Shown: one piece after another, positions 46,250 to 53,984 of the stretch
Numbering within the stretch: the first letter of the stretch is position 1
Layout: each line of letters begins with the position of its first letter
Assembly (NCBI GenBank): GCA_964644695.1
Contig: CAZXWN010000001.1
Location: 434,001 to 498,000, forward strand
DNA: 64,000 nt
Reading direction: 5' to 3'
Source: CAZXWN01 sp964644695 [NCBI: uncultured bacterium]
Lineage (GTDB): Bacteria > UBP4 > UBA4092
Made by a program: the position numbers and the translations under genes
Notes under the pieces: generated by a model
Seen by the model: only the letters and a program-made list of their open reading frames with translations
Told to the model about the DNA's origin: nothing
Database searches by the model: none

Positions 46250-47220
46250 ATTGTCTGAAAAAAGTCCCCAGCTTTTAGACGTTGCCCATTTGCAAAATCT
46301 ACCGCTCTCATGGATTTTTTACCATCCGGTTGAAGTGTTTGAAGAACTAAAGTCCCTAGACCTGTGATTACTTCAATTCCTCCAGAATTACCTTTTATAA
46401 TCGATTTAATCATCCCACAAGTATCCGGCTGATGACTATTCTCTGAAGAGCCTATTCTGGCCTCTAAAATTCTTACTCTCAGATTATTAATGTGACTATA
46501 TGACATTGGATCAGGATTTAAGGCTCTTATCAGTCTAGCAAGCTTGTCAGCAGGATCTGTCCATTGGAGATGACCAAGACTGGTTGATAAACGGGGTGCA
46601 TAAGTGGCTTCTGCTGAATCCTGGGTTTTGGGAGTTATAGTTTTATTAAGAATATTACCTAAGTTGTTTTCTAGAAGATTCGTCGCATGGAATGCCAATT
46701 TTGTTTCCAGTGTTTCTCGCGTATCAGTTACATCAATTGGACATTCAATCTGAGCAAGGATATCTCCTTCATCCATTTTATTATTCATGGCCATTAACGT
46801 CACACCAGTCAATGATTCACCATTAATGATTGACCATGATACTGGAGCCGCTCCACGATATTTGGGAAGCAATGAAAAATGAAGATTTATGCATCCATAC
46901 TTGGGAATATCAAGAAATAACTGGGGAAGGATTTGCCCAAAAGCAACGACAACAACGATATCTGGCTTTAATTCATTCCTAATAACATCAATAAAATCAA
47001 TATCTTTCCTAATATTTTGGGGAGTCATTACCCAAAAGTTCTGAGCAAGAGCATACTCCTTTACAGGACTGGGAGATAATACTCCCTTGCGTCCCTTGGG
47101 TTTATCTGGTTGGGACACCACACCCACAAGGTTTACCTCCTGATTTTCACCCAACATGGTTAAAATCGGAACAGCACACCTTGGAGTACCCATAAATAAT
47201 ACTCTTACTTTATCATTCAT
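46246..47220 (-). CDS. fmt: Methionyl-tRNA formyltransferase
   Basis: A 324-residue formyltransferase that formylates initiator Met-tRNA using 10-formyl-THF. Core signatures are VLFMGTPRCAVPIL at the start, the catalytic block NLHFSLLPKYRGAAPVSWSIINGE, and GVTLMAMNNKMDEGDIL. The C-terminal OB-like tRNA-binding domain (about 210-320) is present. It follows def by 10 nt, the usual def-fmt pairing, and overlaps the aminotransferase start by 4 nt. Regulation is probably shared with def and the three downstream genes. Confidence 0.95.
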   Translation of the reverse strand: MNDKVRVLFMGTPRCAVPILTMLGENQEVNLVGVVSQPDKPKGRKGVLSPSPVKEYALAQNFWVMTPQNIRKDIDFIDVIRNELKPDIVVVVAFGQILPQLFLDIPKYGCINLHFSLLPKYRGAAPVSWSIINGESLTGVTLMAMNNKMDEGDILAQIECPIDVTDTRETLETKLAFHATNLLENNLGNILNKTITPKTQDSAEATYAPRLSTSLGHLQWTDPADKLARLIRALNPDPMSYSHINNLRVRILEARIGSSENSHQPDTCGMIKSIIKGNSGGIEVITGLGTLVLQTLQPDGKKSMRAVDFANGQRLKAGDFFQTI

Positions 47221-47230
47221 TTTATTGAAG

Positions 47231-47776
47231 TTATCTCTTTTTCTTTAAGTTACTTATTGTTTCTTTTCTTAGTTTCTTTAACTTACCACTCAAAAGATTT
47301 CTTTCCAAAGGATCCATTCGATTGGGCAACATAATTCCATCCAGATGGTCTATTTCATGCTGAAGGATTCGTGCCAGATATCCGGTTGCATCAATTTCAA
47401 TCTGATGACCTTTGATGGAGTATGCTTTAACACTAATACCTTCGTATCTGGGAATAGTGGCATCTATGTCAGGAAAACTTAAACAACCTTCAATCTTTTG
47501 AGTAAGAGAAGAATCCGTTATTCGGACAATTCGAGGATTTATCAAAACCAATAGTTGTTTGGAATCTTGCCCACGTGATGGATCAACACAGACAATCCTG
47601 TACGGAAAACCAACTTGGGGTCCAGCTAAACCAACACCATCTTTCTTATACATGGTTTCAATAAAATCATCAAAAAAAGTCTTGTATTGATCCAAGGTCG
47701 ATAAATCCATTTCCTTGGCAGGCTTTTCTAATATTGGATCACCATAATATCTTATCTGTAATATACTCATACCCAT
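47231..47776 (-). CDS. def: Peptide deformylase
   Basis: A 181-residue iron/zinc deformylase that removes the N-formyl group from new proteins. The three motifs are GVGLAGPQVG (motif 1), EGCLSFP (motif 2, cysteine metal ligand) and HEIDHLDGIM (motif 3, HExxH). Start: ATG at 47776 or, two codons later, ATG at 47770 (MSILQIRYYGDPIL, the more usual N-terminus); the sequence does not decide this. It is the first gene of a five-gene operon: def-fmt-aminotransferase-LuxE-LuxC. Confidence 0.96.
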   Translation of the reverse strand: MGMSILQIRYYGDPILEKPAKEMDLSTLDQYKTFFDDFIETMYKKDGVGLAGPQVGFPYRIVCVDPSRGQDSKQLLVLINPRIVRITDSSLTQKIEGCLSFPDIDATIPRYEGISVKAYSIKGHQIEIDATGYLARILQHEIDHLDGIMLPNRMDPLERNLLSGKLKKLRKETISNLKKKR

Positions 47777-47854
47777 AGTTTATCAAACTCTCCAATTTCA
47801 CTCAAAATCTTATATATCTTATTCTATTTGCATACTTTTCTCTTTTAAGATATA

Positions 47855-47886
47855 TTATGTCGTAAAAGATGTATTTTACGACATAA
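47855..47886. other. dif-like inverted repeat upstream of xer gene
   Basis: Perfect 13-bp arms TTATGTCGTAAAA (47855-47867) and TTTTACGACATAA (47874-47886) flank a 6-bp spacer, GATGTA, 39 nt before the Xer recombinase start. Two 11-bp or longer binding arms around a 6-bp crossover region is the layout of Xer/dif sites. Just upstream, TATATTATGT (47851-47860) matches the central and XerD-side bases of the E. coli dif as I recall it. It could instead be an operator for the divergent def and xer genes. Confidence 0.6.
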
Positions 47887-47924
47887 CGCATGTAACACAA
47901 AAGATGCCCTAGACTGGAAATTAG

Positions 47925-48830
47925 ATGATTAAAAGAACCTTACGCCAATCCATTCAGGAATATATTGCCTACTTGAAAGTAGAAAAGAATCTTTCATCAG
48001 GATCTGTGCGACAGTATAAGTTTGATTTAGAAAAATTTCAACAGTATCTCTCCGGCGATGACAAAGAAGATTTATCTCTGGAAGTAATCAATACCCCAAC
48101 CATTCGCGATTTTCTTGCATGGTACCAGACAGAACGGAAAATCAAAAGTTATACAATGGCACGAAAGATTTCGTCATTAAAGTCTTTTTTTCAGTTTATG
48201 GTGCAACAACATTATATGGAAAATGACCCTATGATGTTTATCAAAAGCCCTAAACTACCCAGAAAACTACCTCTTTATCTTACCGAACACGAGTTGACCG
48301 ATTTTCTAAGCAAACCAGATCGAACAACTCATATGGGACGCCGAGATTTTGCCATTCTAACTCTCTTTAGTTATACCGGTATGCGTCTCTCGGAATTAAC
48401 GGGATTAGATTTAGACAGTTACTCTTTTGATTCACGAACGGTCCGGGTTATGGGAAAAGGTTCCAAGGAAAGGATTCTTCCATTAATTCCCCTTGTTATT
48501 GAAGCCTTGAAGGACTATTTAGACATCAGACCGGATGTAAAAGAAAAAGCTCTTTTCCTGAGTAACAGAGAAATTCGATTTTCAAACCGAGGGATAGAAC
48601 ATATGGTTGATAAATATCGTTTAATGTCTGGAATACCTAAAGGAAAGTTTAGTCCACACAAGCTGCGACACACTTTTGCGACTCTCTTGCATCATAAAGA
48701 TGTCGATATACTTGATATCCAGACCCTGCTGGGTCACCGATCTGTAGCCACAACACAAATATATACTCATACTTCCAATAAACGATTACATGATGTTGTT
48801 AACAAACTAAATACGTTAGAAAACGAATAA
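47925..48830 (+). CDS. Tyrosine recombinase of the XerC/XerD family
   Basis: A 301-residue tyrosine site-specific recombinase. An N-terminal SAM-like DNA-binding domain (residues 8-95, YIAYLKVEKNLSSGSV) precedes the catalytic domain with the R-K-H-R-H-Y set: R154 (SYTGMRLSELTGL), K178 (VMGKGSKER), H245 and R248 (PHKLRHTF), H271 (LLGHRSV) and Y280 (TTQIYTH). Length and motifs match chromosomal Xer proteins that resolve dimers at dif. Whether it is the only Xer of the genome is unknown. The dif-like inverted repeat lies right upstream and palindrome copy 4 right after. No phage or integron genes are nearby. Confidence 0.92.
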   Translation: MIKRTLRQSIQEYIAYLKVEKNLSSGSVRQYKFDLEKFQQYLSGDDKEDLSLEVINTPTIRDFLAWYQTERKIKSYTMARKISSLKSFFQFMVQQHYMENDPMMFIKSPKLPRKLPLYLTEHELTDFLSKPDRTTHMGRRDFAILTLFSYTGMRLSELTGLDLDSYSFDSRTVRVMGKGSKERILPLIPLVIEALKDYLDIRPDVKEKALFLSNREIRFSNRGIEHMVDKYRLMSGIPKGKFSPHKLRHTFATLLHHKDVDILDIQTLLGHRSVATTQIYTHTSNKRLHDVVNKLNTLENE

Positions 48831-48832
48831 CA

Positions 48833-48872
48833 AAACAACATCGAACAAGATGAATCTTGTTCGATGTTGTTT
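48833..48872. terminator. Palindrome family copy 4, likely terminator between convergent genes
   Basis: Perfect 19-bp arms (outer AAACAAC / GTTGTTT around the shared half-site) with GA in the centre, starting 2 nt after the xer stop and facing the convergent YkgJ-like gene. The T-run after it is short (TTT), so termination strength is uncertain. The gap 48873-48989 shows nothing else. Confidence 0.75.
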
Positions 48873-48989
48873 GAGGTGAAATATAAAGGTCTTCCAAATT
48901 TGAAAGATTGATTATATTGGATATATATACTATTTATTAATAATACTTATAGTAATTGTCGGCTAACCATCCAATCCACTGTCATACGT

Positions 48990-50297
48990 CTATTTTCTTT
49001 TTTCAAGGACAACGGAGGGTGCAAAATCTTTTCGCATATATAACCGGTCTAAAACAATAGATAAAGCAGGACTGATTGAATAAACTTTCTGAAATTGCGA
49101 ATGAAGGATAAAACGTTGTTCTAAGAGTTTCACAGAGTTTTGAACATCCTCAAAATTCACTATGGATCGTCCATTTCTCCATGCTCTCACTTTCGAATCC
49201 CATTTCAGAAATCCATAAAAACAAAGTAATGATTGGTAACCACGAAAAACACTCAAATCGGTAAATAGATTCTTTCGGAAAACCACATGACACCAATATT
49301 GCTTCAGAAATTTATCTATTTCAGGAATACTATCGTCAAACACGATTTTATTCACTTCATCAAGATTAATCGGGGATATAAGTGGATCATTCGAAATAAC
49401 ATCCTTTAACAATCCCCTGTTTTTCCTGAACTTGAAATAATTACAATACAGTTTGAATACCAGATTAAAACGTCCCGGTTCATCTTTAACAAAATATAGC
49501 CATGTATAAAGGGGCGCCATAAAAGACATGGATAATCGAGGCGATGACTTCATTTTTTCAGCAATCCTGAATAATGCTTGCCCATTGTTTGAAATCAATT
49601 TTTTAATACCACCTACCAGGGTTTCCTCTGGTAAAGTACCCTTACGCATCGCGGTGGTTTCTACTTCCCGTAAACTGAGTGCGACCTCCCCTACCAGCAA
49701 CTTGCCAGCCAGCAATATCTGTGAAATCGGACGATCAAATTTGAATAATAACAATAAACATTCTTCTAAGACCTTATACTCATTCCAGGACAATGAAATC
49801 CCTGGATACAGTTCAGGATTATCGGGGAACTTTCTAACACGATAACTTCCCTCATATACTTCCTTTACCTCATCCGTTTTTTCCCTGAGTATCCGGCCTT
49901 TTCTATTTCGGACAGCATGACAGGCAAATGAAAGTCCAACAACGATACCCTCGGGAGTTTCCATAAAATAATAAGGGAACTCTTTACAAACCTGTGGTTT
50001 AACGCTGAAGCCGAAGTGCTGATGCATCTGGCATTTACAGTCTTTGTTAAGAAAAATACATTCCCCCTGCCCGGTTCTCGCAAATGTCATTTTTTCACCA
50101 GAGGGTAATGGTTTCTTTAGCTTCTGATAATGGTTAACACCAGATACTTCGGTATTAACCTTATCCCATTCCAAATTTCGAACTCGTTCATAAGAAATAT
50201 CATCAATTCCAATAATCCAATCAGTTCGACAACAATCCCCAGAATTTTGACAATCGTAAACGACTTGATCATGGAAAATAAATTTTGTCTCAGACAT
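48990..50297 (-). CDS. YkgJ/FliB-like cysteine-cluster protein
   Basis: A 435-residue protein whose first 140 residues carry a metal-binding cysteine pattern: YDCQNSGDCC, ECIFLNKDCKCQMH, KPQVCKEFPYYF and SFACHAVR. This is the YkgJ (zinc/iron-chelating) arrangement, also seen in FliB-type lysine-N-methylases, but a FliB role is not shown here and no flagellar genes are near. The C-terminal 290 residues are helical and unrecognised. Its promoter region lies between it and the divergent thrS gene. Function is unknown. Confidence 0.65.
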   Translation of the reverse strand: MSETKFIFHDQVVYDCQNSGDCCRTDWIIGIDDISYERVRNLEWDKVNTEVSGVNHYQKLKKPLPSGEKMTFARTGQGECIFLNKDCKCQMHQHFGFSVKPQVCKEFPYYFMETPEGIVVGLSFACHAVRNRKGRILREKTDEVKEVYEGSYRVRKFPDNPELYPGISLSWNEYKVLEECLLLLFKFDRPISQILLAGKLLVGEVALSLREVETTAMRKGTLPEETLVGGIKKLISNNGQALFRIAEKMKSSPRLSMSFMAPLYTWLYFVKDEPGRFNLVFKLYCNYFKFRKNRGLLKDVISNDPLISPINLDEVNKIVFDDSIPEIDKFLKQYWCHVVFRKNLFTDLSVFRGYQSLLCFYGFLKWDSKVRAWRNGRSIVNFEDVQNSVKLLEQRFILHSQFQKVYSISPALSIVLDRLYMRKDFAPSVVLEKRK

Positions 50298-50365
50298 TAT
50301 GTATCAACCTACCTTTGGGTCCATATTATCATATTCAAATTTCAATCGTTAAGCATTGATTTTAT

Positions 50366-50394
50366 TTGCGATTATGGCACACTAATGGTAAAAT
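50366..50394 (+). promoter_or_regulatory. Putative promoter of thrS-infC-rpmI-rplT
   Basis: TTGCGA (50366-50371), 17 nt, then TAAAAT (50389-50394), 24-36 nt before the possible thrS starts. The -10 matches 5/6 and the -35 4/6. The leader is too short for a T-box or large attenuator. Confidence 0.55.
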
Positions 50395-50417
50395 ATAAGG
50401 TCAGTATTGAACTGTAA

Positions 50418-52211
50418 ATGAAGGATATCATGAATCATAATCAAAACCATTCGGAATTAGAAACTCTTCGTCATAGTTGTGCCCATATCATGGCTCAAGC
50501 CGTACTATCACTTTACCCAGGAACTAAACTGGCAATTGGGCCTTCAACCGAAGATGGTTTTTACTATGATTTCGACCCTCAGGAAAAACATAAATTTTCC
50601 GAACTAGATTTCCCCAAAATTGAAGCTCGTATGCTTGAAATTATTAAGGAAAATCAAGAGTTCATCAAAACAAACATTTCGAAAGCAGAGGCTATCGCTC
50701 GCTTCGAATCTGAAGGTGAAGTTTATAAGCTCGAACTAGTTGAAGGTTTGGAAGATGGAGAGATCACGTTATTCACTAATGGACCTTTTACTGATTTATG
50801 TCGTGGGCCTCACCTTCCATCAACAGGTCAAATTAAAGCGTTTAAATTATTGTCCGTAGCGGGAGCCTATTGGCGCGGTTCTGAAAAAAATCCAATGCTC
50901 CAAAGAATTTATGGTACATGTTTTTCAACTCAGGAAGAGTTGGATGAATACATTCACCGACTCGAAGAAGCGAAAAAACGGGACCATCGCAAAGTGGGTA
51001 AAGATTTAAAACTGTTTGTGTCCGTACCAGAAATTGGACCCGGCCTTCCCGTGTGGTTACCGGCTGGAGCAACCATACGTCGGACACTCGAGAGATATAT
51101 CACTGATTTAGAGCTTCGCAGCGGTTATCATCATGTTTATACTCCTGTGATGGCAAAAACCGAATTATATAAGATTTCTGGTCATTTAGAACATTACAAA
51201 GACAGTATGTTCCCTATCATGCAGGTTGATGAAGATGAGTTAGTACTCAGACCCATGTGCTGCCCTCATCACATCCAGGTTTACAAAAGTGAAGGAAAAC
51301 GATCCTATCGTGAACTTCCCTTACGAATCGCTGAACTTGGAAACCAATTCAGGTTTGAACGGTCAGGTGAACTGAGTGGATTATCCCGTGTCCGTCAAAT
51401 GTGTCTAAATGATGCGCACATTTTTTGTACAGAAGACCATATTAAAACGGAAGTAATCAGCGTTCTTAAACTGGTTGAGCAGGCATATAGTGATTTAGGA
51501 TTAGGAAAAGATTCCTATACATACAGATTATCTCTGAGAGATCCTCAGGATACCGAAAAGTATGTTAACAACCCTAAAATGTGGGAAAAAGCTGAAAACG
51601 AACTTCGGGAAGTGTTTACCGAACTAGGCCTCCCCCACTATGAAGCCGTTGGTGAAGCCGCATTTTATGGGCCGAAAATCGATATCCAATTAAAGAACGT
51701 CTTGGGAAAAGAAGAAACAGTTTCAACCATTCAAGTTGACCGTCATCTGCCTGAACGATTCCAATTAGAATATGTAGGGGAAGATGGTCAACCTCATCGT
51801 CCAGTCATGATTCATCGGGGCGTAATATCTACTATGGAAAGAATGGTTTCTTTCTTGATAGAATATTATGGAGGTGCGTTCCCTGTATGGTTCTCTCCAG
51901 TTCAGGTCGCAATCCTCCCCATAAAAGACAGCGTCATTACCTACTGTCAAAAATTAACAGCTGATTTACAAAAAATGGATGTTCGTGTTAATTTGGATGA
52001 CAGAAATGAAAAATTAGGTCAGAAAATACGAAATGCTCAATTAGCCAAGATCCCTTATATGTTGGTAGTCGGTGACCGTGAAGTTCAAGATGGTAATGTT
52101 GCAGTCCGCCGGCGTGATGGTGTTGATCTTGGTGTAATGCCATTTGATAAATTTGCAGAATTAATTAATTCTGATATTAAAAATAAAACCACTTCGTTTC
52201 AGAAAGAATAA
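50418..52211 (+). CDS. thrS: Threonyl-tRNA synthetase, lacking TGS domain
   Basis: A 597-residue class II synthetase. It begins almost at once with the N2 editing domain (LRHSCAHIMAQAVLSLYPG), so the N-terminal TGS domain of about 60 residues found in E. coli ThrRS is absent. The catalytic part has RPMCCPHH (E. coli-type NCPGH position), FRFERSGELSGLSRVRQM, NDAHIFC and the end of motif 3 (HRGVISTMERM), then a C-terminal anticodon-binding domain. Two starts are possible, ATG 50418 or ATG 50430 (AAGGA 4 nt before). It opens the classic thrS-infC-rpmI-rplT operon. Confidence 0.95.
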   Translation: MKDIMNHNQNHSELETLRHSCAHIMAQAVLSLYPGTKLAIGPSTEDGFYYDFDPQEKHKFSELDFPKIEARMLEIIKENQEFIKTNISKAEAIARFESEGEVYKLELVEGLEDGEITLFTNGPFTDLCRGPHLPSTGQIKAFKLLSVAGAYWRGSEKNPMLQRIYGTCFSTQEELDEYIHRLEEAKKRDHRKVGKDLKLFVSVPEIGPGLPVWLPAGATIRRTLERYITDLELRSGYHHVYTPVMAKTELYKISGHLEHYKDSMFPIMQVDEDELVLRPMCCPHHIQVYKSEGKRSYRELPLRIAELGNQFRFERSGELSGLSRVRQMCLNDAHIFCTEDHIKTEVISVLKLVEQAYSDLGLGKDSYTYRLSLRDPQDTEKYVNNPKMWEKAENELREVFTELGLPHYEAVGEAAFYGPKIDIQLKNVLGKEETVSTIQVDRHLPERFQLEYVGEDGQPHRPVMIHRGVISTMERMVSFLIEYYGGAFPVWFSPVQVAILPIKDSVITYCQKLTADLQKMDVRVNLDDRNEKLGQKIRNAQLAKIPYMLVVGDREVQDGNVAVRRRDGVDLGVMPFDKFAELINSDIKNKTTSFQKE

Positions 52212-52224
52212 GGAGGAACAACCT

Positions 52225-52854
52225 ATCTTAAAGCAGCATCCCCCCCGCACCCGAATTAATCAGTTCATTCGTGCATCTGAAATCCGCGTAATTGGTGCAG
52301 ATGGTAGTCCCATCGGAATAATGCCTCTTGCCAGTGCTTTGGATCTCGCGAGGGAACAAGGGTTGGACTTGGTTGAGATTGCAAGCCAGGCAACTCCCCC
52401 CGTTTGTCGTATCATTGATTTTGGCAAGTATAAATTCGAAATTGCCAAAAAGTCAAAAGAAGCGAAAAAGAAGCAAAAGGTTGTTAAAGTTAAAGAAGTG
52501 GAAATGCGACCCAATATTGATGATCATGACTATGCTACTAAAGTACGTCGGATTATCGAGTTCTTATTGAAAGACCATAAGGTTAGAGTTGTCGTGAAGT
52601 TTATGGGCCGGGAAATTGTTCATAAAGAACGAGGCACCGCACTCATCCAAAAAATTATTGAAGAAACAAAAGGAATCGGGATCCTTGAGCAACAGGCCAA
52701 AATGGAAGGAAGACAATATTTTGCCTTCATGGCCCTTGATCCCAATAAGCGTAAGCAAATGAAGAAAGGAGAACAGTCCAGTGCCGAAGATGAAGTCACA
52801 CCGGGGAGCCAAGAAACGGTTCAAACTGACAGCGACCGGGAAGATCAAGTTTAA
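52225..52854 (+). CDS. infC: Translation initiation factor IF-3 with non-canonical ATC start
   Basis: About 209 residues. No ATG gives a full IF-3: the first in-frame ATG (52321) would cut off the conserved N-terminus. The frame upstream encodes RTRINQFIRASEIRVIGADG and ends at an ATC codon (52225) placed 8 nt after a strong AAGGAGG (52210-52216). infC starts at AUU/AUC-type codons in many bacteria, and IF-3 represses its own mRNA through that codon. The N-domain, a lysine-rich linker (KKSKEAKKKQKVV) and the C-domain (VRVVVKFMGREIVHKERG) are complete. The last 24 codons overlap rpmI in another frame and form an acidic tail. Confidence 0.9.
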   Translation: MLKQHPPRTRINQFIRASEIRVIGADGSPIGIMPLASALDLAREQGLDLVEIASQATPPVCRIIDFGKYKFEIAKKSKEAKKKQKVVKVKEVEMRPNIDDHDYATKVRRIIEFLLKDHKVRVVVKFMGREIVHKERGTALIQKIIEETKGIGILEQQAKMEGRQYFAFMALDPNKRKQMKKGEQSSAEDEVTPGSQETVQTDSDREDQV

Positions 52855-52975
52855 ACGCGCCTTCATGCGCCACCTGCAGTCCAATAAAACAAAAGCACAA
52901 AAACGGGTTCTTGGTAAAGCCGGATATTTACAAAAAGGCGATGCCAAAACCATTAGACGTCTGATTGCTGTTTAA
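52781..52975 (+). CDS. rpmI: 50S ribosomal protein L35
   Basis: A 64-residue basic protein with the L35 signature PKMKSHRGAKKRFKLTATGKIKF and the end LQKGDAKTIRRL. The start is GTG at 52781, with AAGGAG at 52766-52771 located inside infC, 9 nt upstream. The gene therefore starts 74 nt before infC stops, in a different frame, which implies coupled translation. It is followed by rplT after 67 nt. Confidence 0.95.
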   Translation: MPKMKSHRGAKKRFKLTATGKIKFKRAFMRHLQSNKTKAQKRVLGKAGYLQKGDAKTIRRLIAV

Positions 52976-53042
52976 TCCGCCCCGAATAATCAGCTCAATC
53001 AGTCATCCTAGCAATAGTGATTCTTTAGAAAGGATATAACCG

Positions 53043-53402
53043 ATGCCTCGCGTAAAAAGTGGAATTATTAGCCATAGACGTCTAAAAAAGGTCCTTAAAC
53101 GGGCAAAAGGCTTCTATGGTGGAAAACATAGCCTTTATCGCAGTGCAAACGAAGCATTGATGCGCGCCGGTCAATATGCATTTCGTGACCGCCGTGTTCG
53201 TAAACGTGAATTTCGCGCTTTATGGATTATGCGTATCAATACAGCAGTTCGCAGCTACGGTATCAATTACAGTCAATTAATCTTCGGATTAAATAAAGCC
53301 AATATTCAGATTGACAGAAAGAATATGGCTGAACTGGCTGTTAACGATCCTGCAGCTTTTGAACAGTTGGCTTTAACTGCCAAGTCTCAATTATCCGCCT
53401 AA
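53043..53402 (+). CDS. rplT: 50S ribosomal protein L20
   Basis: A 119-residue ribosomal protein. It starts MPRVKSGIISHRRLKKVLKR and has the conserved KGFYGGKHSLYRSANEALMRAGQYAFRDRRVRKREFR and RINTAVRSYGINYSQLI. L20 binds 23S rRNA early in assembly and in several bacteria represses the rpmI-rplT mRNA; no leader pseudoknot was identified here. AGGA lies 8 nt before the ATG. A strong bidirectional terminator follows 16 nt after the stop. Confidence 0.97.
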   Translation: MPRVKSGIISHRRLKKVLKRAKGFYGGKHSLYRSANEALMRAGQYAFRDRRVRKREFRALWIMRINTAVRSYGINYSQLIFGLNKANIQIDRKNMAELAVNDPAAFEQLALTAKSQLSA

Positions 53403-53418
53403 TTGGATAATTATATAA

Positions 53419-53455
53419 AAAAAGAACCGGGTGTTATCCCGGTTCTTTTTCTTTT
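53419..53455. terminator. Bidirectional terminator between rplT and lptE-like gene
   Basis: A 13-bp stem, AAAAAGAACCGGG (53419-53431) with CCCGGTTCTTTTT (53438-53450), loop TGTTAT. An A-run on the left and a T-run on the right let it stop both convergent transcripts. Confidence 0.93.
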
Positions 53456-53462
53456 TCAAAAT

Positions 53463-53984
53463 CTATTCTATATCATTTAATGGTTCAGATAATTGGAAAA
53501 CAATCTCTTCGGATAAATCTTCTAATACTCTTCTGCGAGCTTCTGATTCTGTCTCAAAATCAATATTATTTCTAAGTGGAACATATGTTGAATCTATTTT
53601 CACATTACTCAGTTTTCTAATTACTTTATTATTCTTTAAATCCCAGACTTCAATGTCCGCACCTATTGAAATAGCGTACAATGTCGTATTATCAAAGCGA
53701 TCTACAGCCGCAATTGATCTGTTATAGTGAACTACCAATCCCTTAACAAGGTAATCAGCTTTACTAACATTTACAATATGTACCCGACCATCCGCTAAGA
53801 ATTCATCAATGACTAAATTAGTCAGCGTTTCTTCTATTCCAGGCTGGAAGGTCTCATTATGAAACATTGCTACACCCAAATTAATATTGGGAAAAGATCC
53901 ATCTTTCCTGATGTTGTGCTGATTATGCGCACACCCGGTTAAAATCATTAAACATAATGCAATACTAATTAAACATTTTTTCAC
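53463..53984 (-). CDS. LptE-like outer membrane LPS-assembly lipoprotein
   Basis: A lipoprotein of about 173 residues. A signal peptide ends in the lipobox LTGC, followed by the LptE pattern: NLGVAMFHNETFQPGIEETLTNLVIDEFLADGRVHIVNVSKADYLVKGLVVHYN, then AISIGADIEVWDL. LptE anchors LptD for LPS insertion in the outer membrane. The locus order holA - kinase - lptE resembles the lptE-holA pairing of Proteobacteria, which backs the call. The start is set at GTG 53984 (MKKCLIS...), which gives a normal signal peptide and a 20-nt overlap with the kinase gene; the ATG at 54014 would add ten residues. Confidence 0.75.
   Translation of the reverse strand: MKKCLISIALCLMILTGCAHNQHNIRKDGSFPNINLGVAMFHNETFQPGIEETLTNLVIDEFLADGRVHIVNVSKADYLVKGLVVHYNRSIAAVDRFDNTTLYAISIGADIEVWDLKNNKVIRKLSNVKIDSTYVPLRNNIDFETESEARRRVLEDLSEEIVFQLSEPLNDIE

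Noticed and set aside
50298-50417. T-box or long leader for aminoacyl-tRNA synthetase genes
   Set aside because: Leaders of thrS, leuS and tyrS are short and lack the T-box sequence AGGGTGGNACCGCG.
53403-53418. A separate promoter or small gene after rplT
   Set aside because: The gap only holds the spacer before the bidirectional terminator.
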